From: JADKCL01 sp031424495 | Lineage (GTDB): Bacteria; Bacteroidota; Bacteroidia; J057; JADKCL01 | Assembly (NCBI GenBank): GCA_031424495.1 | Contig: JANPHP010000523.1 | Span: 1-12,779, forward strand | Length of the DNA stretch: 12,779 nucleotides | Reading direction: 5' to 3' | Shown here: positions 6,628 through 12,779 of the stretch, in pieces | Position numbering within the stretch: the stretch's first letter is position 1 | Layout: each line of letters starts with the position of its first letter | Notes under the pieces: generated by a model | Databases searched by the model: none | Told to the model about the DNA's origin: nothing | The model's input: the letters and a program-made list of their open reading frames with translations, nothing else | Position numbers and translations under genes: made by a program

Positions 6628-7536
6628 ATGCACATGATCTTCACCGACTATTCCGCCAAAACGCTTGCCCCCAATGTCGACCGATTGGAAACCGATCCCT
6701 CGCTGAGCAAGATACTCGTACCCGTGGATTTTTCAGACTGCGCAGAAAATGCAATCCGATTTGCGGTAGCCATTGCCTTGCGCACGGGGGCCTCGATCAA
6801 GCTGTTTCACAGTGTGCAATTGCCCCTACAGACTGCGGAAATGGTCGCTTATCCGATCGATACCCTAGAGCGAGATGCCGCGCAACGACTCGGCAACATG
6901 ACCGTCGAGATTGTAGATTGGCTGCAAAAAGAGGGAATGCGTGCCATTGCGGTGCACCACCAAGTACATGTCGGTTTTGCAGCTGAAGAAATTGTCAATG
7001 CTGCCCTTCGTGACGGCTCAGACCTTATCGTGATGGGTACACTAGGGGCGGGCGCCATCGAAGGCCGGATATTGGGAAGCAATGCCTCGACCGTGATGCA
7101 GCACGTAAAATGTCCGGTGCTCATCGTGCCTGACAATGCAGAATTCAGTGGATTTAAGCGAATCGCCTATACATCAGACATGCATGAGGTCAATCGCCCT
7201 GCGGTCAAAATGCTAGTGGACTTTGCCAGCCACTTTGGGTCGGAAATTCAGGTGGTCCATATCCTGAGCAAGGGAGACAAATTGGATCCTGAGCAAGCCA
7301 ATGTTTTCAGGGATGAATTTGCAAAGGCTGCCCACTACAACCTTGTGAGTTTCCACATCGTTGACGATGAGGATGATACCTTGGTACATGTGGTAGACGA
7401 ATATGTGGATTCCAATCATATCGACATTGTCGCCATGCTCACGCACCGGCGTGGATTTTGGGAGAAATTGTTCAAGCCTAGCCTTACCAAGCGCTTTGCT
7501 GTTCATGCTCATAAACCTTTGTTAGCATTTCATTAA
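6628..7536 (+). CDS. Tandem-domain universal stress protein (UspA family)
   Basis: The 302-residue product has two Usp folds. Domain 1 (about 28-168) begins KILVPVDFSDCAENAI and ends in VMGTLGAGAIEGRILGSN. It fits the ATP-binding pattern G-2x-G-9x-G-S (137-151), followed by VKCPVLIVP, and so probably binds ATP or a related nucleotide. Domain 2 (about 176-302) starts FKRIAYTSD and ends VAMLTHRRGFWEKLFKPSLTKRF. It lacks that glycine pattern and is probably a dimerisation or non-binding half. Such double Usp proteins are cytosolic and rise under starvation, oxidative stress or low oxygen in known cases. The ATG at 6628 (MHMIFTDYS) is chosen; 6634 is equally possible, and a TTG at 6604 is unlikely. 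It is the first gene of the plus-strand block and is followed 47 bases later by a histidine kinase gene. Confidence 0.9.
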   Translation: MHMIFTDYSAKTLAPNVDRLETDPSLSKILVPVDFSDCAENAIRFAVAIALRTGASIKLFHSVQLPLQTAEMVAYPIDTLERDAAQRLGNMTVEIVDWLQKEGMRAIAVHHQVHVGFAAEEIVNAALRDGSDLIVMGTLGAGAIEGRILGSNASTVMQHVKCPVLIVPDNAEFSGFKRIAYTSDMHEVNRPAVKMLVDFASHFGSEIQVVHILSKGDKLDPEQANVFRDEFAKAAHYNLVSFHIVDDEDDTLVHVVDEYVDSNHIDIVAMLTHRRGFWEKLFKPSLTKRFAVHAHKPLLAFH

Positions 7537-7583
7537 TCAAAAAGTAGAACTTTGAGCTAGTCGGCACCAAGGCCGATAGATCA

Positions 7584-9140
7584 ATGGAAATGAAACGCGA
7601 ATCGCAGACCACCCCGTCGTCGGAATTGCAAATGCAAAGCGTATGCCTTGCGCTGTTTGAGGCTGCCGCAGAAGGCCTCGTGGTGATCAATAGCAAAGGC
7701 TTGATCGTGCTCGTGAACCAAAGAATGGCTGAACTGCTCGGCTATGCATCGCATGAGCTGATCGGTGAGACGATCGAAAAATTTGTCCCCAAGCGTTATG
7801 AGCACGCCCATCATCAACACCGCGATCAGTATTTTGAGGCGCCATCGCGCCGCAGCATGGGTTACGGACGTGACCTCACAGCCTTGCGCAGCGACGGTAG
7901 CGAGTTTGCTGTCGAGGTTTCCCTCAACCATTTTGAGGTCGAGGGAGAGACCTTTGTGATGGCATTGATTTCTGACATAACACAACGCAAAAATGCAGAG
8001 CGGGAACTCGAGAGCCTGAACCAGGAGCTCGAGCGTCGCGTTGCCGAGCGCACGAGTCAGATTGCTGAGAGTCAGCGACTCTACGCCATCATTGCGCGCA
8101 ACTTCCCAAATGGCTCCATCATGGTCTTCGACCGCGCTTTTAACTATATATTCACCGAGGGAAGGGAGCTTTACCGCATGGGCGTGACCGGAGAGGAACT
8201 CGTGGGCACCAATTACCTCGATCGACTCACTCCCAAAGCGCGCGAAATCATACAACCCCGCCTTTTGGAAGTATTTGGTGGTCAAAATGTAAACTTTGAC
8301 ATCGAGGTCGATGACCGGCATTATGAACTCAATGCTGTGCCGCTGCAAGACACCGATGGCAAGATTTCCCAGATCCTGGTCGTAGAAACCAATGTCACGC
8401 AGCAAAAGCGTGTGGAGCACAATATGGTCAAAGCTTTGGAGAAAGAGCGGCAGCTCAATGAACTCAAATCCAGGTTTGTATCCATGGCCTCGCATGAGTT
8501 TAGGACTCCACTCAGCACCATCCTCACCTCACTCTCACTTGCCAATCGCTACCATGGCTTGGGCAATGAGGAAAATCTGCAGAAACACTATGGCCGTATC
8601 AGGAGCTCTGTTCACATCTTGACGGCCATCCTCAATGACTTCCTGTCGCTCGACAAACTGGAGAGCGGCATGATCGGCTCCAACCCTGAGCTGCTCAATT
8701 TGAAAGTGCTGATCGATGACCTCGTCGACGAGCAGCAAGACATGTGCAAGCAAGGGCAATCCATCACCTTTGCCTTTGAGGGAGAGGAAATGGTCACGAC
8801 CGACCAAAACATGTTGCGCAACATCGTCGTGAACCTCATCTCCAATGCGATCAAATATTCCAATGAAAACTCGCGGGTGGAGGTGACGGCCACCGTGAAA
8901 GACAATCGTGCACTCGTGCAGGTGCGCGACCACGGCATTGGTATCCCAGAAGCCGATCAACGTCATATCTTTGAACGCTTCTTTCGGGCCAACAATTCCA
9001 CCAATATCCAAGGCACTGGCTTGGGCCTCAACATTGTGAAGAAGTATCTGAACTTGCTTGGCGGTGATATTTGGTTTGAAAGTACGCCCATGGTGGGCAC
9101 CGTATTCAGTTTTGTTATTCCTCAAAATCTTGTCGTATGA
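7584..9140 (+). CDS. Soluble PAS-PAS hybrid sensor histidine kinase, FixL-like first PAS
   Basis: The 518-residue kinase has no transmembrane segment, so it senses a cytosolic cue. PAS 1 covers about 19-132, ending in ISDITQRKNAE. A coiled coil of about 135-170 (ELESLNQELERRVAERTSQ) joins it to PAS 2 (about 170-275, ending VETNVTQQKR). The kinase core follows: H-box VSMASHEFRTPLS with His304 as phospho-acceptor, N-box NIVVNLISNAIKYS (Asn417, Asn421), G1 box VRDHGIGIP (Asp449), F-box IFERFFRANN, and G2 box GTGLGLNIVKK (477-487). PAS 1 residues 69-106 align without gaps to the FixL heme segment as I remember it. His76 falls on the proximal heme ligand and Arg96 on the distal Arg, with the same 20-residue spacing. 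Non-heme PAS domains share parts of this pattern, so heme binding is a hypothesis. Its stop overlaps the response regulator start by four bases (ATGA), so the two are a cognate pair. Confidence 0.93.
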   Translation: MEMKRESQTTPSSELQMQSVCLALFEAAAEGLVVINSKGLIVLVNQRMAELLGYASHELIGETIEKFVPKRYEHAHHQHRDQYFEAPSRRSMGYGRDLTALRSDGSEFAVEVSLNHFEVEGETFVMALISDITQRKNAERELESLNQELERRVAERTSQIAESQRLYAIIARNFPNGSIMVFDRAFNYIFTEGRELYRMGVTGEELVGTNYLDRLTPKAREIIQPRLLEVFGGQNVNFDIEVDDRHYELNAVPLQDTDGKISQILVVETNVTQQKRVEHNMVKALEKERQLNELKSRFVSMASHEFRTPLSTILTSLSLANRYHGLGNEENLQKHYGRIRSSVHILTAILNDFLSLDKLESGMIGSNPELLNLKVLIDDLVDEQQDMCKQGQSITFAFEGEEMVTTDQNMLRNIVVNLISNAIKYSNENSRVEVTATVKDNRALVQVRDHGIGIPEADQRHIFERFFRANNSTNIQGTGLGLNIVKKYLNLLGGDIWFESTPMVGTVFSFVIPQNLVV

Positions 9141-10201
9141 AAAAAGTACTGCTCATCGAAGACAATCCTGACATGCGCGAAAACACGCTTGAAATCTTGC
9201 AATTTGCAGGTTACCAAGTGTTTTCAGCCAACAATGGGAGAGAAGGCGTGCAAATGGCACGGGAAACGCTGCCCGATCTGATCCTGTGCGATATCATGAT
9301 GCCGGAGATGGACGGCTATGGCGTGCTCTATTTGCTCAACAAAGACCCCAAAACGGCTGGCATTCCCTTCATTTTCCTCACCGCAAAGGCAGACAAGAGT
9401 GACGTGCGCAAGGGGATGAACCTCGGGGCCGACGACTACCTCACCAAGCCATACGATGAGATGGAGTTGCTCGACACGATCGAAACACGACTCAAGCGCA
9501 GCGAGATCGTGCGCAAGGATTTTAGCAACGATATCGGTGGTTTGCACGCCTTTCTGGATGAAGCCAAAGGCAAAGAGGCACTCAGCAAGTTGTCGCTCGA
9601 CCGCAAGATGCGCGTGTACAAGCGCAAGGAAAACGTTTTTTATGAAGGCGAATTTCCCAACAACTTGTTTTTCATCGTGCGTGGCAAGGCAAAGGGGTGG
9701 CGGATGAACGAAGACGGCAAGGAGCTCATTGTCGACCTCTACAAGCAAGGCGATTTTGTGGGCTATCTGCCATTGCTCACCGATGTGCCCTATACAGAGA
9801 CCGTCACCACATTGGAGGAGGTCGAGGTTGCAATCATTCCCAAAGACGATTTTTTGGAGCTTTTCAACAAGGACAAAGACGTCGCCTACCGCTTCATCAA
9901 AATGCTCGCCAACAATGTGCATGAAAAGGAGGAAAAGCTTTTGAGCCTCGCTTACAGTTCCGTGCGTGCACGTGTAGCTGAAGCCTTGCTGCATTTGCGT
10001 GATCGCTACCAAGAGAAGGGAGATGGCCTGTTTAGCATCAGCATCTCACGCGACGACCTTGCAGGCATGGTCGGCACAGCCACTGAGTCCTTGATCCGCA
10101 CACTCTCAGAGTTCAAAACCGAGCATCTTTTGGAGATCAGTGGACGCGAAATCACGGTATTGGACATTGCAGGATTGGAGCGCGCAAAACAGTATTACTG
10201 A
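9137..10201 (+). CDS. Response regulator fused to CRP/FNR-type regulator (REC, cNMP-like domain, HTH)
   Basis: The 354-residue protein joins three modules. The receiver domain (1-120) has Glu8/Asp9, the phospho-acceptor Asp52 in LCDIMMPEMDG, Thr82 and Lys104 in LTKPYD, so it is intact. A beta-roll effector domain (about 150-250, RVYKRKENVFYEGEFPNN ... FFIVRGKAKG) follows. The Crp-type winged helix is at about 268-350, with recognition helix SRDDLAGMVGTATESLIRTL (304-323). The effector domain has GDFVGYLPLL where CRP has GExALL, and PYTETV where CRP has the cAMP-contact RSA, so ordinary cAMP binding is unlikely. There are no FNR-type N-terminal cysteines. Phosphorylation by the kinase directly upstream is the likely input, and DNA binding as a dimer the likely output. 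Targets probably include the flanking Usp genes, by inference from position. Confidence 0.93.
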   Translation: MKKVLLIEDNPDMRENTLEILQFAGYQVFSANNGREGVQMARETLPDLILCDIMMPEMDGYGVLYLLNKDPKTAGIPFIFLTAKADKSDVRKGMNLGADDYLTKPYDEMELLDTIETRLKRSEIVRKDFSNDIGGLHAFLDEAKGKEALSKLSLDRKMRVYKRKENVFYEGEFPNNLFFIVRGKAKGWRMNEDGKELIVDLYKQGDFVGYLPLLTDVPYTETVTTLEEVEVAIIPKDDFLELFNKDKDVAYRFIKMLANNVHEKEEKLLSLAYSSVRARVAEALLHLRDRYQEKGDGLFSISISRDDLAGMVGTATESLIRTLSEFKTEHLLEISGREITVLDIAGLERAKQYY

Positions 10202-10206
10202 GCCGA

Positions 10207-10262
10207 TTTGATCAAAGTCAGCTTCGCTGCTGACGGCCTTCATGCAATTGGCAATTGACCAA
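10207..10262. promoter_or_regulatory. Palindromes between the CRP-type regulator and the second Usp gene
   Basis: TTTGATCAAA (10207-10216) is a perfect 10-bp palindrome containing FNR-like half-sites TTGAT/ATCAA, but fully overlapped rather than spaced by four bases. TTGG-N7-CCAA (10248-10262) is a second interrupted palindrome that overlaps a tandem heptamer GCAATTG GCAATTG (10244-10257). A short stem GTCAGC/GCTGAC sits between them (10217-10234). They lie 80-135 bases before the Usp start, where a CRP/FNR family dimer could bind. No operator is proven. Confidence 0.3.
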
Positions 10263-10340
10263 AGGTAGATTTACAATGAATAGCGGACACTAAGGAATGT
10301 CCAACGACAAGAGCTTCATTTACAATACCTCAATTCATCA

Positions 10341-10808
10341 ATGAGAACCCCTCACATACCGACGGTCATGCAGCCTTATAAAGTGCTGATCCCGACCGAC
10401 TTTACCGAAGATTCACGCAGGGCGGTCGAATATGTGTTGAATGCTTTTGCAGCTAAACTCACGCACCTCTACATCCTGCATGCCTATCGCGAAAAATCAC
10501 TTGAGGCAGCCCCGATGATCTCCTTGATCGACATCTTGCATGAAAAGGCCGAGCGACTCATGCAGGCCGAGGTAAGGCACGCCTATGCCAACCGGAACAA
10601 CGATACCTTGGAAATTGTGCCTATGAATCGGTTTGATGGGCTTTTGGAATCCATTTTGGATGTCGCAGAGACCGAAGACGTTGATATGGTCGTGATGGGG
10701 AGCAATGGCAATCCCTACCTCAGGCACGACACCCGAGACGACGACCCAGCCCAAATCTTGCACAGGCTGCGCAGACCGCTCTTGCTGGTTCCAAAATTGC
10801 TAAGTTGA
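10341..10808 (+). CDS. Single-domain universal stress protein
   Basis: This 155-residue protein has one Usp fold: YKVLIPTDFTEDSRRAVEY at the N-terminus, LYILHAYRE in strand 2, VDMVVMGSNGNPYLRHDT near the C-terminus, and RRPLLLVPKL as the last strand. The ATP-loop pattern G-2x-G-9x-G-(S/T) is broken: GSNGN is followed by an acidic, Arg-rich stretch with no G(S/T). It therefore resembles the non-nucleotide-binding UspA subtype. An ATG at 10368 (MQPYKVLIPTD) would give a start more typical of the family; 10341 adds nine residues. It ends the signalling block, 139 bases after the CRP-type regulator, and may have its own promoter. It is probably a target of that regulator. Confidence 0.85.
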   Translation: MRTPHIPTVMQPYKVLIPTDFTEDSRRAVEYVLNAFAAKLTHLYILHAYREKSLEAAPMISLIDILHEKAERLMQAEVRHAYANRNNDTLEIVPMNRFDGLLESILDVAETEDVDMVVMGSNGNPYLRHDTRDDDPAQILHRLRRPLLLVPKLLS

Positions 10809-10843
10809 CCCATCGGTCGCAGAATCCTTGGTCGACTGCCTGT

Positions 10844-10872
10844 TTTGACTTATTTTCGAAGCATAGTTTTTG
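10844..10872 (+). promoter_or_regulatory. Candidate promoter of the DPP-IV-like gene
   Basis: TTTG (10844-10847) is followed after 16 bases by TAGTTTTTG (10864-10872), a Bacteroidota-like -33/-7 pair with one extra base inside the -7 element. The TTTG-to-TTTG distance (21 bases) is near the usual 23. The start would fall near 10878, about 12 bases before the ATG. Confidence 0.4.
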
Positions 10873-10889
10873 TGCAACGAGACTAAGAA

Positions 10890-12698
10890 ATGATCATGAT
10901 TCAATTGCGTAAGAAAATTTTCCTGAGCCTCTTGGCTCTTTCGCTTTTTGCTTGGGTGCCGACGCTGCTCGCGCAGGGTGGTAAGCAAACAATAGCCCTT
11001 GAAGACATCTGGCTGCGTTACAAATATGTGCCTGAGTACCCATCGGGATTCAATTGGATGGCAGACGACAATTTCTATACAGAATTGGAGGCTGGCAAGA
11101 TTGAAAAATACGGAATCAAGGACCAAGCAAAAGTCGCCACATTGCTGGACATCAACACACTCAAAGATCCGACGACCGGCGAGGCACTTGTGATCGAGGA
11201 CTACGCGCTGAGCAGCGACGAGTCCAAAATCTTGCTGCGCAGCAAAGTGGAGCCGATCTACCGCCACAGCAGCAAGGAAGTTTGCTTTGTCTGGGACTCC
11301 AAAACCAACAAGGTCTACCGGCTACACGACGGCAAACCTGTATCGAATGCATCATTTTCCCCAGACGGCAGCAGCATCGCCTACATGAATGACAACAACC
11401 TCTACGCCTACACCTTTGGACTCGGCAAGGAGAGCACACTCAGCACCGACGGTCGCTGGGGCAGCATCATCAACGGCGGCACAGACTGGGTCTATGAAGA
11501 AGAGTTTTCATTTGCACAAGCCTATAGCTGGTCGCCCGATAGCCGCCGCATCGCTTTCTATCGTTTTGATGAAGGCGACGTCCGCGAGTTTCAGATGGCC
11601 ATTTATGGCGACCTCTATCCCGAGCAATATAAATTCAAATACCCAAAGGCGGGCGAAGCCAATGCCAAAGTGGAAATCCACATTCATGAATTGGCCAGCG
11701 GTAAGCACCTCAAAGCTGATATCGGCAGCGAACTCGATCAATACATTCCCCGCATTACCTGGACGGTGAATCCAGAGAAGCTAGCCGTGATGCGCATGAA
11801 CCGTTTGCAAAATCAGGTGGATGTGCTGCTGGTAGATGCCGCCACGGGCAGCTCCAAGGTCATTCTCACAGAGACTGAAGAGACTTACATCGAGCAACCT
11901 TCAGATCTCACTTGGCATTTTCTCAAAAACGGGAAAGAATTTCTATGGCAGAGCGAGGCAGATGGGCACAACCACATCTATCTCTACGACCTCGATGGCA
12001 AACTCAAGAAGCAAATCACCAAAGGTGATTTTGATGTCGTGGACTTTTGCGCGCTCGACGAGCAGCGAGAACTTATCTACTACATCTCGTCTCAAGATGG
12101 CCCGATGGACAAACAACTCTATTCGGTGAATTTGGATGGCAAGAAGACAACCCGTCTCACCAAGCAACCCGGCGTGCATGCACCCGAGTTCAGCTCCAAT
12201 TTTAGCTTCTTTTGCGACACCTATAGCACCATCGACGTGCCACCCTACGCGGCATTGTATGATTTCAACGGCAAGGAAGTCAAGAAGCTCAAAGACAACG
12301 AAACGCTCAAAGGCAGACTTGCCGATCTCAACATCACGAAGCCAGAGTTTTTCAAATTCAAAACTTCTGAAGGCACAGAACTCAATGGCTGGATGATCAC
12401 ACCTCCCGGCTTTGACAAGAAAAACAAGTACCCGGTGCTCATGCATGTCTACGGTGGGCCGGGTAGCCAAACGGTGAAGAATGAGTTTGGCGGCTTCAAC
12501 TATATCTGGCACCAAATGCTGGCCCAGCAGGGCTATATCATCGTCTCGGTAGACAATCGGGGTACCGGTGGTCGGGGAGAGGCATTCAAAAAATGTACTT
12601 ATGGGCAGCTCGGCAAGCTTGAGGCTGAGGATCAAATCGAAGCCGCCAAGTACCTAGGCACTTTGGACTATGTAAACAAGGACCGCATCGGCATCTGA
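10890..12698 (+). CDS. DPP-IV-like S9 family serine peptidase, catalytic end missing
   Basis: The product is a secreted prolyl dipeptidyl peptidase of the S9B type, which removes Xaa-Pro dipeptides from peptide N-termini. It has a signal peptide (RKKIFLSLLALSLF, likely cleavage after LLA at residue 28). A beta-propeller DPP-IV N-terminal domain (about 90-450) carries the double-Glu motif DWVYEEEF (Glu204/205), which holds the substrate N-terminus. The start of the hydrolase domain follows, with VYGGPGSQ (Tyr521, oxyanion Tyr) and VSVDNRGTGGRG. The reading frame then stops after DRIGI at residue 602, exactly before the expected GWSxGG. The catalytic Ser, Asp and His and roughly 120 residues are absent (the family is about 720-740 long). 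Nothing in any frame beyond 12695 continues it, so the TGA is probably a product of the junction rather than a true end. The start may be 10890 or the ATG at 10896. Confidence 0.88.
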   Translation: MIMIQLRKKIFLSLLALSLFAWVPTLLAQGGKQTIALEDIWLRYKYVPEYPSGFNWMADDNFYTELEAGKIEKYGIKDQAKVATLLDINTLKDPTTGEALVIEDYALSSDESKILLRSKVEPIYRHSSKEVCFVWDSKTNKVYRLHDGKPVSNASFSPDGSSIAYMNDNNLYAYTFGLGKESTLSTDGRWGSIINGGTDWVYEEEFSFAQAYSWSPDSRRIAFYRFDEGDVREFQMAIYGDLYPEQYKFKYPKAGEANAKVEIHIHELASGKHLKADIGSELDQYIPRITWTVNPEKLAVMRMNRLQNQVDVLLVDAATGSSKVILTETEETYIEQPSDLTWHFLKNGKEFLWQSEADGHNHIYLYDLDGKLKKQITKGDFDVVDFCALDEQRELIYYISSQDGPMDKQLYSVNLDGKKTTRLTKQPGVHAPEFSSNFSFFCDTYSTIDVPPYAALYDFNGKEVKKLKDNETLKGRLADLNITKPEFFKFKTSEGTELNGWMITPPGFDKKNKYPVLMHVYGGPGSQTVKNEFGGFNYIWHQMLAQQGYIIVSVDNRGTGGRGEAFKKCTYGQLGKLEAEDQIEAAKYLGTLDYVNKDRIGI

Positions 12699-12779
12699 CT
12701 TGCTGCCAATGCGCCATTGAAGGCTTTCCGTTTTAAGTCGCGCACCGCCACACGTGCCACACGGCGTGTAGCTGCGGTA
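12696..12779 (-). CDS. uvrA: Fragment of excinuclease subunit UvrA, probably foreign to this contig
   Basis: Read from the right edge on the minus strand, 28 open codons give YRSYTPCGTCGGARLKTES, then LQWRIG. This matches the UvrA segment with CxxC-G-xRL followed by an aliphatic-rich strand, which I recall best from beta-proteobacterial UvrA proteins. UvrA is the DNA-damage-scanning ATPase of nucleotide excision repair. Both ends of the fragment are cut: by the window edge, and by the junction with the peptidase gene near 12695. The frame runs on into antisense peptidase sequence and meets TAG near 12652. Only a short piece is visible, so the family call is fair rather than certain. Confidence 0.6.

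Noticed and set aside
6567..6986. Open plus-strand frame of 139 codons overlapping the first Usp gene
   Set aside because: A shadow in another frame of the Usp coding sequence, with low-complexity basic content and no motif.
7561..7576. TCGGC/GCCGA stem just before the kinase start as a regulatory hairpin
   Set aside because: Only 5 bp with a 6-base loop, no T-run and no other support.
7581..8495. Long minus-strand frame of 304 codons under the kinase gene
   Set aside because: Antisense shadow of a well-supported kinase; no domain signature.
9224..10012. Minus-strand frame of 262 codons under the REC-CRP gene
   Set aside because: Antisense shadow; the opposite strand has intact receiver and HTH motifs.
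10268..10326. Direct repeat ATTTACAAT at 10269 and 10318 before the second Usp gene
   Set aside because: Two 9-base A/T-rich copies are too weak to call a site.
11943..12635. Minus-strand frame of 230 codons under the peptidase gene
   Set aside because: Antisense shadow; no motif.
12696..12698. TGA at the peptidase end as selenocysteine or programmed readthrough
   Set aside because: The sequence after it does not encode the rest of an S9 catalytic domain in any plus-strand frame, and no GWSxGG appears.

Overview
The window reads as a chromosomal piece of a Bacteroidota bacterium with about 50-55% GC, perhaps near the Saprospira or Chitinophaga groups (the family is a guess). The phylum call rests on three things. 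There are candidate promoters with the Bacteroidota -33/-7 layout (TTTG, about 19 bases, TAnnTTTG), leaders lack clear Shine-Dalgarno sites, and protein types are typical of the phylum: GlmM with GEGNGG, a secreted DPP-IV-like peptidase, and Usp proteins with a degenerate second half. The odd length, with partial genes at both ends, suggests a whole contig.

Layout. Bases 1-3222 hold three minus-strand genes, read right to left: ruvB (Holliday-junction branch migration), a secreted lipoprotein alpha/beta hydrolase, and queG (last step of queuosine synthesis, cut by the left edge). A short divergent intergenic region leads to a plus-strand pair, glmM (amino-sugar synthesis for the cell wall) and a group I cysteine desulfurase, two bases apart and closed by a strong hairpin terminator. 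Converging on it from the right are two minus-strand tRNA genes (CAT, probably Ile2, then Val-CAC) with their own terminator.

Bases 6528-10808 form a plus-strand signalling block: a double-domain universal stress protein, a soluble PAS-PAS histidine kinase, a response regulator fused to a CRP/FNR-type sensor and DNA-binding half (4-base overlap with the kinase), and a single-domain universal stress protein. The first PAS domain aligns without gaps to the heme-ligand region of FixL, including the His and the distal Arg. The effector domain of the regulator lacks the usual cAMP-contact residues. My inference is a condensed FixL/FixJ/FixK-like redox or gas-sensing circuit that controls stress proteins. 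This is the most interesting biology in the window.

The right end carries a DPP-IV family serine peptidase that stops exactly where the catalytic GWSxGG would follow. The last 84 bases instead read, on the minus strand, as a piece of UvrA. The junction falls in a stretch that both reading frames share in part, so a chimeric join (assembly or amplification) is more likely than a natural pseudogene. I saw no CRISPR array, transposase, phage gene or rRNA.
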